Assembly: GCA_036733165.1 (NCBI GenBank)
Contig: DAINBB010000045.1
Span: 1 to 7,412, forward strand
DNA: 7,412 bases
Origin: JAFGGT01 sp036733165
GTDB taxonomy: Archaea > Methanobacteriota_B > Thermococci > Methanofastidiosales > NM3
Direction: 5' to 3'
Of this stretch, positions 1 to 6,526 are shown one piece after another. The notes below the pieces were generated by a model that was given only the letters and a program-made list of their open reading frames with translations, was not told the origin of the DNA and made no database searches. A program made the position numbers and the translations under genes. Position 1 is the stretch's first letter. Each line of letters opens with the position of its first letter.

Positions 1-1641
1 GTCCATGAGCACCATGTCTATGATCGAGAGAGCCTTCCTGAGGCCGTATCTCTTGTGGAACAGGATGTCGGAGTGCTTGACCAGCGTCTGTCCCCCTCCC
101 CTGGCCCACCTGAGCCTCTGCCTGTACCATTCCTTCCATGTGGACGGCACAACGGTCCATGAATAGGCATCGCTCATGAAGACGGTCCTGCCGGCTATCT
201 TGAACAGCTTGAAGTTCATGTCGAAGTCCTCCGTGATGGTGTCGGAGTCCATCATGCCAAGCTGCGCGAAGAGCTCGTTCTTGAACGCCCCGAACGCGCC
301 CGGGATGTTAACGAAGAGATGAAGGACGGAGTTGAATCTTCTTCCCGCCTCCATGGCCACGAGATACTCGTAGGCCTGCATCTTCCCAAGGAGATTGTCG
401 GTGTTGTACACCCTGACGTTGCCAGAGACCGCGTTGACGTCCTCGGTATGAAGCGGAGCTGCAAGATATTTCAGCGAACCTTTCTGTATCCTGGTGTCCG
501 CGTCTATGCACACGATGATCTCGCCCGTCGCGAACTTGAATCCGAAGTTTATGGCCTTGGCCTTGTTGCTCGACTCCTCCATCTTCCTGACAAGCTTTAT
601 CTGGCCCCTCTGGACGTACTTCTTGGCTATATAGTACGTCATGTCCGACGAGTTGTCGTCCACGATTATTATCTCCTTGTTGGGGTAGTCGAGGTCTATG
701 AGGCTCTCTATCGTGTCCTCTATCACATTCTCCTCGTTGTGGGCGGGGACTATTATGGATATCTTCTTGTAGAGGTGGGACATGCTGTACTGCCTGTTAA
801 CAGGCCTGATAAGGTAGTATATCTTGACCATCGTCTTGGGCACCTCGAGGAAGAGCGGCAAGAGCAATATGAGAATTATATCGAACACAGGGATCCCCAG
901 GATCGAGTATCCCCACAGGTACTGGTACCTTATCTTGTAGTACAACCGCTCTAGAAGGCCCCATTCGCCATAGGAGGGCAGGTCCGTGAAATCGGTGGGG
1001 TAGAAGGGATTCACCTTTCTGAAGAAGTCATAGTAGACATATATGTCCGACTCATCGCCGTCGTCCGGTTCCTCGTCCGGGACCGCAGGCGTGTCGTCAT
1101 CGCCGTCGTCCGTTTCGGGTTCCTCCGGCGCCGGGATTGTGTCGATGACCGTGCCGTCCAGCGAAAAGGCAAGGTCGCCGCCCTGGGGGGATGCGTCCAT
1201 ATCTATGATCGCGGAGCTGGTGATGGTCTGCCTGAAGGAATCCGAGCTAAAGGTGAGGACAAGCTCGAACTTGTACGTGCCCCCCAGACCGTCCAAGGTC
1301 ATTGAAATGCGGAAGGGGAGGGTGCCGAACGCGCCCGGAGCCACGGAGAAGTCAGGAACGGAGGCGTTTTCATGGCTTCCTGTCTGTATGTAGAACCTTT
1401 CGTTGTGGACGTACTCATTGACAATGACGGACTCCAATCGGAAGGTCTCGCCGTGTCCGTTGAAGTAATATGCCATTCCGTGGATCGTGACCTGGCCGTT
1501 GTCGGATATATCGTACACTCCGTTTATATCTGTCTGTTCCAGCCCGTCCCCCTCGGCACATTGCACCGGAGAGGCGGCGGTCAGGAACAGCAGAACCAGC
1601 AACATGAGGGGCCCGATCGTTTTCACATATCTTAATTGCAT
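1..1641 (-). CDS. Membrane-bound family 2 glycosyltransferase with secreted N-terminal domain (3' end outside window)
   Basis: The reading frame stays open for 547 codons from the ATG at 1641 to the window edge, so the C-terminus is missing. In order: residues 1-29 form a signal-like segment (R4 and K7, then a hydrophobic stretch at 11-22); 40-165 look like an exported beta-sandwich, weakly resembling NEW3/S-layer-type domains (VAPGAFGTLPF and GGTYKFELVLTF); 172-199 are an acidic Asp/Glu/Pro linker; 246-266 are a membrane helix; 293-515 are a GT2 catalytic domain. Catalytic motifs are visible: IIVPAHNEE (296-304), VDDNSSD (327-333), DAD (380-382, metal/UDP-sugar binding), TED (470-472, catalytic base) and QRLRW (508-512). 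This set is typical of processive synthases of the cellulose/hyaluronan/chitin synthase type. The sequence ends as the next membrane segment begins. Likely role: transfer of nucleotide-activated sugar to a surface polysaccharide at the cytoplasmic membrane; product unknown. No clear Shine-Dalgarno precedes the ATG. An alternative ATG at 1605 would remove the positive n-region, so 1641 is preferred. Confidence 0.9.
   Translation of the reverse strand, partial: MQLRYVKTIGPLMLLVLLFLTAASPVQCAEGDGLEQTDINGVYDISDNGQVTIHGMAYYFNGHGETFRLESVIVNEYVHNERFYIQTGSHENASVPDFSVAPGAFGTLPFRISMTLDGLGGTYKFELVLTFSSDSFRQTITSSAIIDMDASPQGGDLAFSLDGTVIDTIPAPEEPETDDGDDDTPAVPDEEPDDGDESDIYVYYDFFRKVNPFYPTDFTDLPSYGEWGLLERLYYKIRYQYLWGYSILGIPVFDIILILLLPLFLEVPKTMVKIYYLIRPVNRQYSMSHLYKKISIIVPAHNEENVIEDTIESLIDLDYPNKEIIIVDDNSSDMTYYIAKKYVQRGQIKLVRKMEESSNKAKAINFGFKFATGEIIVCIDADTRIQKGSLKYLAAPLHTEDVNAVSGNVRVYNTDNLLGKMQAYEYLVAMEAGRRFNSVLHLFVNIPGAFGAFKNELFAQLGMMDSDTITEDFDMNFKLFKIAGRTVFMSDAYSWTVVPSTWKEWYRQRLRWARGGGQTLVKHSDILFHKRYGLRKALSIIDMVLMD
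1052..1112. repeat. 16-bp direct repeat in the linker of the glycosyltransferase gene
   Basis: TCATCGCCGTCGTCCG occurs at 1052-1067 and again at 1097-1112, 45 bp apart. On the coding strand it encodes the DDGD(D/E) units of the acidic linker (about residues 178-197). It looks like a local duplication that lengthened a disordered spacer between the exported domain and the membrane helix. Confidence 0.7.
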
Positions 1642-1671
1642 CAAGGGATTTTATAATTAACGAGATGCCAG

Positions 1672-1684
1672 TGCCGATCCGGCA
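1672..1684. promoter_or_regulatory. Candidate operator dyad in the divergent intergenic region
   Basis: TGCCG-ATC-CGGCA is a perfect inverted repeat with 5-bp arms and a 3-bp centre. It lies directly upstream of the TATA element at 1694-1701 and near the expected start of the opposite transcript. A regulator bound here could affect both divergent genes. The dyad itself is seen in the sequence; operator function is inferred. Confidence 0.35.
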
Positions 1685-1690
1685 TATACT

Positions 1691-1702
1691 ATATTTATAA
1701 AG
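1691..1702 (+). promoter_or_regulatory. Archaeal TATA box of the MFS gene, possibly bidirectional
   Basis: TTTATAAA at 1694-1701, within ATATTTATAAAG, is a good archaeal TATA box. Transcription would start about 25 bp downstream, near 1722-1726, leaving a leader of about 20 bases that contains the GGAG site at 1735-1738. The element reads almost the same on the minus strand (CTTTATAAATAT), where it would start a transcript near 1670 for the glycosyltransferase. A second minus-strand TATA-like run at 1649-1656 is only 8 bp from that gene's ATG and would fit only a downstream start. Confidence 0.5.
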
Positions 1703-1746
1703 GTCCAGAACATTCAAGAATAAAGCGACCGTCTGGAGAATCCATC

Positions 1747-2964
1747 ATGGAACTGCCAAAAGCCCTGGAGATGTACAAAGGACTGCCAAGAAGCATCTAT
1801 GTATTGTTCCTCTCAAGGATAGTCAATTCCATGGGGGCCTTCGTCAGGCCCTTTCTTACGATATTCCTGACCACCAATATGGGCATAGGGGAGTCGCTGG
1901 CGGGCCTCATAGTCACCATGGCCATAATCGTCTACATTCCCGGATCGATGATGGGGGGTTTCATGGCAGACAGGATGGGAAGAAAGAACATATACATATG
2001 CTTCATGAGTGCGGCGGCCCTGTGTTTCATCCCATGCGCGTTCCTTGGAAATTCCATGACAATACCCGCGCTTCTGATACTGTCGTCATTTTTCAACGCG
2101 GCCGCGGAACCTGCAAGCTCGAGCATGGTGGCCGACCTCACGAATCCGTCCAACAGGAAGGCATCGTTCTCCCTCCTGTACCTGGGGATAAACATAGGTT
2201 TCTCCGTGGGGCCGCTGATAGCAGGTTTCCTCTACAACAACTTCATTGAGATGATATTCATCGGGGACGCCATGACCACGTTCATCGCGATATACCTTGT
2301 GTACAGATACGTGGAGGAATCGCGCCCAGACCTTTCCTGCGTCGACCTCGACGAGTCATCGGACGAGCGTCCTGAGACCGGAAGCATCTTCAAGGTAATA
2401 AAGGCGCGACCGTTCCTGATAATGGCGGCGATAGTATCGATAATGCTGAGCTTTGTCATGTCCCAGATGAACTTCGCGCTGCCCTTGTTCACAAACGAGG
2501 TCTTTGGGACCACGAGGGGGCCGACCCTGTTCGGGGGCCTGATGTCCGTCAACGGCATAATAGTCGTTGTAATGACGGTATTTTTGATATCGTTGACAAA
2601 GGCCCTGAGGCCGATCCAGAACATGAGCATCTCGGGCGTCCTGTACGCTGCCGGCTATGGAATGCTGTTCTTTGTCAGGTCTTATGAGCTGTTCATCATC
2701 TCAACGGTCATATGGACCCTGGGCGAGATCCTGATGGCGACAAACTGGGGAATCTACATCGCCAATCATACGCCAATGTCGCACAGGGGCAGATTCAATG
2801 CCGTCCTCAACACCATGGGCGGTACAGGCCATGCGATAAGTCCCCTGATGATAGGACTCTATATTGAGAAGTACACCATATACAATCTATGGCCGCTTAT
2901 GTTCGTGATAGCCATGGCATGCGCCTCCCTGTACCTTGTGCTGAGCAAGATAGAGAAAAGGTGA
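1747..2964 (+). CDS. Major facilitator superfamily transporter, DHA1/MdtH-like
   Basis: This 405-residue protein has about 12 hydrophobic helices and the usual length of the family, in the cytoplasmic membrane. Loop 2-3 carries the MFS motif A, GGFMADRMGRK (70-80). Helix 5 has GINIGFSVGPLIAG (147-160), resembling the antiporter motif C found in drug:proton antiporters of the DHA1 group. The central cytoplasmic loop (about 188-222) is charged and separates two six-helix halves; the tail ends KIEKR. These features suggest export of a small molecule driven by proton exchange, but the substrate cannot be read from sequence. The ATG at 1747 is supported by GGAG at 1735-1738 (8-nt spacing) and an upstream TATA box. 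It is transcribed away from the glycosyltransferase and converges with the small membrane-protein gene. Codon use matches the other genes left of 5340. Confidence 0.9.
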   Translation: MELPKALEMYKGLPRSIYVLFLSRIVNSMGAFVRPFLTIFLTTNMGIGESLAGLIVTMAIIVYIPGSMMGGFMADRMGRKNIYICFMSAAALCFIPCAFLGNSMTIPALLILSSFFNAAAEPASSSMVADLTNPSNRKASFSLLYLGINIGFSVGPLIAGFLYNNFIEMIFIGDAMTTFIAIYLVYRYVEESRPDLSCVDLDESSDERPETGSIFKVIKARPFLIMAAIVSIMLSFVMSQMNFALPLFTNEVFGTTRGPTLFGGLMSVNGIIVVVMTVFLISLTKALRPIQNMSISGVLYAAGYGMLFFVRSYELFIISTVIWTLGEILMATNWGIYIANHTPMSHRGRFNAVLNTMGGTGHAISPLMIGLYIEKYTIYNLWPLMFVIAMACASLYLVLSKIEKR

Positions 2965-3015
2965 ATTGCCCTTGTCAATTCAAAATATAAAGGAAAGCGG
3001 CACTTGTGTCCGCTT
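2962..3015. terminator. Two adjacent inverted repeats between convergent genes
   Basis: TGAATTG (2962-2968) pairs with CAATTCA (2976-2982) across a 7-base loop and includes the MFS stop codon. AAGCGG (2995-3000) pairs with CCGCTT (3010-3015) across a 9-base loop and touches the stop codon of the opposing gene. Neither is followed by a strong U-tract, so they are better described as possible 3'-end hairpins for the two converging transcripts than as proven terminators. Confidence 0.35.
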
Positions 3016-3386
3016 CACTTGTTCAGTAGAAGGCGATGGAAGAGCACTATGGTGGCAATTGCAGCCGCCGTGGCCGCAACGTGGGCAAGCGTCATAGATC
3101 CATATATGTGTGCATATCCTTCCAGGCTCATCAAAGCACCGGAAATGAACAACACCATCACGGACAGTGAAGCTAACGCGATCATCGCAAAGGCTTTCGG
3201 TTTGGCTCTGATGCTTTCTCGATAGTCCTTAATCTCCATTACCATCAGTACTGCGGCTCCAACTGCCGCCAGCTTGTGTATCGTGATCAACACGATGTTT
3301 GACGATCCGCTCATGAAGTGCATTATAATGCCTGTGATTATGAGCAATTTGCACAGTGTGACCATCGTCATCTTTCTACGTCTCAT
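3015..3386 (-). CDS. Small four-helix membrane protein, possible b-type heme binder
   Basis: I do not recognise the family. From the ATG at 3386 it is 123 residues, with a basic start (MRRRK) and four hydrophobic helices at about 10-28, 31-52, 66-86 and 98-119. Histidines lie in or at the ends of helices: H23 in the MHFMSG stretch, H37 in IHKLAAV, H93, H102 in LAHVAAT and H117 near the end of helix 4. This spacing resembles small di-heme cytochrome b-like four-helix bundles, but heme binding is an inference. The start is chosen because ATG overlaps the upstream stop as ATGA (3386-3383), with an AGGAGTG Shine-Dalgarno eight bases upstream, a classic translational-coupling arrangement. An ATG at 3410 is in frame and would add eight residues, but it lacks a ribosome site. 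Coupling to the flavodoxin/ferredoxin gene suggests it is that protein's membrane partner, perhaps passing electrons into or out of the membrane. Confidence 0.75.
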   Translation of the reverse strand: MRRRKMTMVTLCKLLIITGIIMHFMSGSSNIVLITIHKLAAVGAAVLMVMEIKDYRESIRAKPKAFAMIALASLSVMVLFISGALMSLEGYAHIYGSMTLAHVAATAAAIATIVLFHRLLLNK

Positions 3387-4282
3387 TCGTTTTTCACTCC
3401 TTTTTTCCATAAATTCATGTCTCTTGCCCCCACATCCGGGTGGTGGTACCTACTGCAACCCCTGGTTCCGTCCCTGAACTGGATCGCGCCTTTTGGACAC
3501 CACTGCAGGCAGGCGAAACACTGTTCGCATCGATGCAGCCAACATGGCCCACAAGGCTCAAGTGCCACATTTCCGACCGGACAGACATCCTTGCATCGGC
3601 CGCAGCGGATGCATTCCGGGCTCACTGAGAAACCACAGTCCATTTTCCACACATGATGTGGGCTGGAGGGGTCTGTGATGTCCTTGGACCCAGCCACTTT
3701 CAACCAGGTCCACCTTTGCAGCGAGCCTTTCAACCCAAGGACATCTGACAGGGACCCTATGGTTTCATTGCTTGTCTCGTGAATGCCTTCCCTCTTGGAA
3801 AGGACATACTCGCCAATTTGGTCAAGCTTGCGGTAAGAGGCCGATATGAGATCCCTTTTTGTGGCCATCGGTATCTGTTCAAGCATGAATGATCCAAAGA
3901 AGTCACGGATACTCAGGGAAGGCACCAAGTAGTTGTACGGCATCCTAACAGCAAATCCAGCAGCAAGCCTTCCCCCAATGGCCCCTATCGCCTTGCTGAG
4001 ATATCGTATCGTGAGGCACGGAGCATGACCATAGGTGCATATTCCAAACACGTATTTGCCTTCAAGGTCGCACATCTTCTCAATGAACCTTTCAACGATA
4101 GAAGGCATGCCCTTATTGTACACCGGGAATACTATGCCTATGGTGGTGGCGCTCGATTCGATGACATCCCTTCTCATCAACGGGGGCATTGCCAGCATTC
4201 GCGCGCCAATCGCCATTGACACTGTCCTCGCAGCGACTAATGAGTTTCCAGTGCCTGAAAAATAATACACTTCTTTGTCCAT
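3383..4282 (-). CDS. Flavodoxin-ferredoxin fusion protein (EFR1-type)
   Basis: This is a 299-residue soluble electron-transfer protein. The N-terminal half is flavodoxin-like: after strand one comes the FMN-phosphate loop FSGTGNS (8-14), then IGIVFPVYNKGMP (48-60) and GICTYGHAP (80-88), typical of EFR1-type proteins. The C-terminus holds two [4Fe-4S] motifs: C224-x2-C227-x2-C230-x3-C234-P and C252-x2-C255-x2-C258-x3-C262-P. Extra cysteines at 216, 244 and 247 lie near the clusters. No signal peptide or membrane helix is seen, so it should be cytoplasmic. Likely role: moving electrons between ferredoxin-type donors and an acceptor via FMN; the partner is unknown. ATG 4282 is supported by AGGAGAGG at 4286-4293 (GGAG spaced 6 nt). 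Its TGA overlaps the start of the four-helix membrane protein gene, so the two are probably co-translated. A double-HTH regulator gene lies just upstream on the same strand. Confidence 0.88.
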   Translation of the reverse strand: MDKEVYYFSGTGNSLVAARTVSMAIGARMLAMPPLMRRDVIESSATTIGIVFPVYNKGMPSIVERFIEKMCDLEGKYVFGICTYGHAPCLTIRYLSKAIGAIGGRLAAGFAVRMPYNYLVPSLSIRDFFGSFMLEQIPMATKRDLISASYRKLDQIGEYVLSKREGIHETSNETIGSLSDVLGLKGSLQRWTWLKVAGSKDITDPSSPHHVWKMDCGFSVSPECIRCGRCKDVCPVGNVALEPCGPCWLHRCEQCFACLQWCPKGAIQFRDGTRGCSRYHHPDVGARDMNLWKKGVKNE

Positions 4283-4285
4283 TTT

Positions 4286-4336
4286 CCTCTCCTTTTTGGT
4301 CAGATTGGAATTTTTTATTCAAATCGTTTAAAAAAT
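4286..4336 (-). promoter_or_regulatory. Putative promoter, dyad and ribosome site of the flavodoxin/ferredoxin operon
   Basis: A weak TATA-like box TTTTTTAAA (minus strand, 4335-4327) would start transcription near 4305, giving a leader of about 23 bases that contains AGGAGAGG (4293-4286). ATTTTTTA (4310-4317) and TAAAAAAT (4329-4336) form perfect 8-bp inverted arms 11 bp apart, overlapping the TATA box and the promoter-start interval. A-tract dyads of this kind suit an Lrp-type regulator, and one is encoded next door. Seen: the box, dyad and Shine-Dalgarno. Inferred: their use. Confidence 0.35.
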
Positions 4337-4387
4337 AATGTTTACAGGATAAATGAGAAGGAGGGATTCTATAGCATGATTTATTAC

Positions 4388-4415
4388 TTTTTTTCAACTT
4401 GGAGATTGAAAAAAG
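4388..4415 (-). terminator. A/T hairpin downstream of the double-HTH regulator gene
   Basis: TTTTTTCAA (4389-4397) and TTGAAAAAA (4406-4414) form a 9-bp inverted repeat with an 8-base loop, starting 14 bp after the regulator's stop codon. Read on the minus strand it begins with a run of six Ts and ends with a run of As. Archaeal termination relies mainly on T-tracts, so the 4414-4409 run could end the regulator transcript and separate it from the downstream operon. Confidence 0.4.
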
Positions 4416-4428
4416 CATGATCACGGAT

Positions 4429-5340
4429 TCAAACCTGGTCCTCGACAATCTTGTCCACCCAAGTGTGGAAGTAGTGGTCCCGTATCTCAAGATGCGATGT
4501 CACGCCAACTACATCCTTGTGTGACCTAAGCTCGCTGGTCATCTCGTTGTGCATCTTGACAGTCTTTGACCATGTCATGATCAAGAGGTCATCGGGAAGG
4601 CTGGAATAGGTCGCGGTCAAGACTACCCTCGCACCAAAATGTCCGTTCAGCCATGCTTTAAAAGTGACCTTGTCAGATCCGTGCCTAAGCCGTATAAAGT
4701 TTATGAATGGGACGCCCTCTGAGGCCGCAGGTTCTAGATGCACAGATAATTCTATTATGTTCTCCCCGATCATGCGATCCAGTTTCTTCTTCACCGTTTT
4801 CTGTGACAGCCCAACCTCATTTGAGATGTCTGCGATGCTCTTTCTGGCGTCATGCTGCAGCGCATATAATATCCGATAGTCTATCTCGGTGAGGACACTA
4901 GACTTAGATGCGTTGGGACCACTACCCCCATACTGTATGTTCCCACCATACTTTGCGATGGGGTCGGCAATCCCGGCGCCCTCTTTGACCATCTTCAGAT
5001 AATCCTCTAGGTCATCCATCTTTCTCAGCAGGGCATTGATGAAGACGTAACCGCCCGAAGTGAAGATGGCGTGATATGTCCTATCCGAGGAAGAGAGGGC
5101 GTCTATGATATCATCGATCCTGTCAAGGCCAGATTTGCCTGAGATGTATACTTTTATTACATCAAGATAGGAATGTGAAATGCTTGCAGTGAACTCCTTA
5201 ATCACTCCCTCACTAATCAGATTTTGAAACCTGCGGTGTGCTGCCTGCACAGTAATGTCAAGGGAGGCCGCCAAGTCGCGGATCGGCAATCTAGAATTGA
5301 CCAGCAACAGCTGGCACATCCTGACGTCCTTGGAGTCCAT
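4429..5340 (-). CDS. Lrp/AsnC-type transcriptional regulator with two winged HTH domains
   Basis: The 303-residue protein contains two DNA-binding modules. Residues 1-55 are an AsnC-type HTH (LPIRDLAASLDITVQAAHRRF, then the wing helix LISEGVIKEF). Residues 150-205 are a second one (DYRILYALQHDARKSIADIS, then VGLSQKTVKKKLDRM and GENIIE). Each is followed by an alpha/beta region (56-135 and 206-303), possibly RAM/ligand-sensing-like but too diverged to name. A flexible GGSGPNASKSS stretch (138-148) precedes the second HTH. Typical Lrp proteins are about 150 residues with one HTH, so this is a tandem version. It is probably a cytoplasmic repressor/activator acting on the adjacent operon and perhaps on itself. 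No Shine-Dalgarno is seen before the ATG, but a TATA-like run about 26 bp upstream would give a leaderless mRNA. Fused AhbA-AhbB siroheme decarboxylases have a related fold; I see no heme-pathway context, so regulator is favoured. Confidence 0.82.
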   Translation of the reverse strand: MDSKDVRMCQLLLVNSRLPIRDLAASLDITVQAAHRRFQNLISEGVIKEFTASISHSYLDVIKVYISGKSGLDRIDDIIDALSSSDRTYHAIFTSGGYVFINALLRKMDDLEDYLKMVKEGAGIADPIAKYGGNIQYGGSGPNASKSSVLTEIDYRILYALQHDARKSIADISNEVGLSQKTVKKKLDRMIGENIIELSVHLEPAASEGVPFINFIRLRHGSDKVTFKAWLNGHFGARVVLTATYSSLPDDLLIMTWSKTVKMHNEMTSELRSHKDVVGVTSHLEIRDHYFHTWVDKIVEDQV

Positions 5341-5360
5341 GAAAAGTCTTTCGCCTGGGA

Positions 5361-5370
5361 AAATAAAAAA
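5361..5370 (-). promoter_or_regulatory. Putative TATA box giving a leaderless regulator mRNA
   Basis: On the minus strand TTTTTTATTT is centred about 26 bp upstream of the regulator's ATG at 5340. That is the usual TATA-to-start distance, so transcription would begin at or next to the ATG. This explains the lack of a Shine-Dalgarno. The box is a poor match to the consensus. Confidence 0.35.
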
Positions 5371-5410
5371 CTATCATTACTTGATGCAAGCGATTCAAAA
5401 AGAGAGAAGG

Positions 5411-5426
5411 ATGCCAAAATTGGCAT
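5411..5426. promoter_or_regulatory. Dyad ATGCCAA-AA-TTGGCAT, candidate operator
   Basis: Perfect 7-bp inverted arms flank a 2-bp centre. The site lies about 40 bp upstream of the TATA-like box of the double-HTH regulator gene, in sequence that is otherwise A/T-rich, so G/C-containing arms are less likely by chance. The position fits autoregulation by the regulator, but no second copy is seen at the downstream operon. Confidence 0.4.
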
Positions 5427-5685
5427 TATAATCAAATCAACAGCATGTTCATGTTTTTTTTTCATTTAGACGCCATTAGTAGTATAAGTATACATCTTTC
5501 ATAAACTAACTCGATATTTTTTCATAATCCTCTAATATTATTATAGAATATGCTACAATGATTTTGTGCATAAATTATTTGTAGTATCTAAATAATATTT
5601 GTATAAATATAAATTAATTATATATTATATAATTATAAATAAAAAGTATATAATAGAATATATTATAATATAAATTATATAAATG
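5427..5685. other. Very A/T-rich intergenic region downstream of xerA
   Basis: There is no credible gene here. From 5602 to 5645 no G or C occurs. Position 5616-5634 is a 19-bp A/T palindrome (9-bp arms, one central base), which is not surprising in such sequence. On the minus strand CTTTTTATTT (5647-5638) lies about 40 bp past the xerA stop and could serve as a T-tract terminator for it. No tRNA, repeat array or further Xer-type site was seen. Confidence 0.6.
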
Positions 5686-6510
5686 TTAAAAATTTATATT
5701 TTTTAATGGATGTGAATTTTTATATATATTTTCTTTATATTCATCCGTGAGATTTGTATAAATCTGTGTGGTGGACAAGTTAGAATGGCCAAGAAGATCC
5801 TTGATAACTACAATATTGGCCTTATTCTGCAGCATATGCGTAGCAAAGGAATGACGTAGAGTGTGTGGTGTAACTTTCTTATTAATATCCGCTTTATTGG
5901 CTAATTTATTGATTAATCTCTCAATAGAGCGCATATTTATTCTTTTACCATATTTATTTAGAAATAATGCATTATTTTCTATTTTTCTTGAGGATATATA
6001 TTTATTTAATAGCTCTAAAGTCGATTGATCTATATAAGTTATCCTATCTTTGCCGCCTTTTCCCTGGATGACCTTTATTCTATTGTCCTCTATTGAGTCC
6101 ACATTCAATGAAACGAGTTCACTGACTCTTAGTCCTGAAGCATATAACATCTGCACTATTAACCTATCTCTTAGACTGTCAGCAGCCTCAATGAGCCTTT
6201 TCATCTCGCCATAATTAAGAAATACTGGAAGATCCTTAGTCAGTTTGGGAAGTTTGATCTTATCTGCAGTGTTCATGTCGTATGTACGATAATATGTTTT
6301 TATCGCATTTAAGTGTCTATGAATAGACTTTAATCCATTTTCTTTTTCTTTTTGTAAATAAAATAAATATGATTTGATATCAGAGCTTTTTAATGATTTT
6401 AATGGCTTATTATAATGTTTTTCTAGATTTAATAGAGTATTTTTATAATTTTTTATAGTTTGGGGGCTATATCCTCTTAAATTAAGCTCCATTTCGAATT
6501 CTTCGAGCAT
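5686..6510 (-). CDS. xerA: XerA-type tyrosine recombinase
   Basis: This 274-residue protein, close to the usual length of archaeal XerA and bacterial XerC/XerD, cuts and rejoins DNA at a specific site through a 3'-phosphotyrosine. Residues 1-85 are the SAM-like core-binding domain (LRGYSPQTIKNY); 95-270 are the catalytic domain. All catalytic residues are present: R128 (ASGLRVSEL), K151 (GKGGKDR), H216 and R219 (HTLRHSF), H242 (GHSNLSTTQIY) and Y251. The ATG at 6510 is preferred because AGGTG (6521-6517) lies six bases upstream; a GTG at 6519 would add three residues but overlaps that ribosome site. A perfect dif-like inverted repeat lies 17 bp upstream of the ATG. Codons are far richer in A/T than in genes left of 5340. 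Known XerA proteins resolve chromosome dimers; integration of a mobile element is the alternative, and the sequence does not decide between them. Confidence 0.93.
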   Translation of the reverse strand: MLEEFEMELNLRGYSPQTIKNYKNTLLNLEKHYNKPLKSLKSSDIKSYLFYLQKEKENGLKSIHRHLNAIKTYYRTYDMNTADKIKLPKLTKDLPVFLNYGEMKRLIEAADSLRDRLIVQMLYASGLRVSELVSLNVDSIEDNRIKVIQGKGGKDRITYIDQSTLELLNKYISSRKIENNALFLNKYGKRINMRSIERLINKLANKADINKKVTPHTLRHSFATHMLQNKANIVVIKDLLGHSNLSTTQIYTNLTDEYKENIYKNSHPLKNINF

Positions 6511-6515
6511 TTTAG

Positions 6516-6524
6516 ACACCTATT
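6516..6524 (-). promoter_or_regulatory. Ribosome binding site that sets the xerA start
   Basis: On the minus strand AATAGGTGT contains AGGTG, a direct match to the archaeal anti-Shine-Dalgarno, six bases before ATG 6510. Its last GTG is also an in-frame possible start, but using it would leave no ribosome site. The same ATAGGTGT core precedes the start of the winged-helix gene at 7060. Confidence 0.6.
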
Positions 6525-6526
6525 TT

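Noticed and set aside
319..954. 211-residue plus-strand open frame
   Set aside because: It lies wholly inside the glycosyltransferase gene on the opposite strand, which has clear GT2 motifs; the plus-strand product has no recognisable domain.
1043..1635. Plus-strand open frames, one Ser-rich at its start (1043-1393 and 1372-1635)
   Set aside because: The Ser-rich stretch is the antisense reading of the Asp/Glu linker codons in the glycosyltransferase gene, and both frames are shadows of it.
2232..2630. 132-residue minus-strand open frame
   Set aside because: It is antisense to the MFS transporter and has no motif or ribosome site.
4374..4421. AGCATGAT direct repeat as the start of a repeat array
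   Set aside because: Only two copies of 7-8 bases occur with no regular spacing or further units, so it is neither a CRISPR nor a meaningful array.
4429..5340. Fused AhbA/AhbB siroheme decarboxylase
   Set aside because: These enzymes share the Lrp-like fold, but no heme-pathway genes are nearby and the first HTH has a normal DNA-binding look, so a regulator is more likely.
5217..5465. 82-residue minus-strand open frame starting upstream of the regulator
   Set aside because: It overlaps the start of the double-HTH regulator in another frame, has no Shine-Dalgarno and has no recognisable domain.
5616..5634. 19-bp A/T palindrome as a second Xer site
   Set aside because: It shares no G/C positions with the dif-like repeat, and such palindromes are expected by chance in almost pure A/T DNA.
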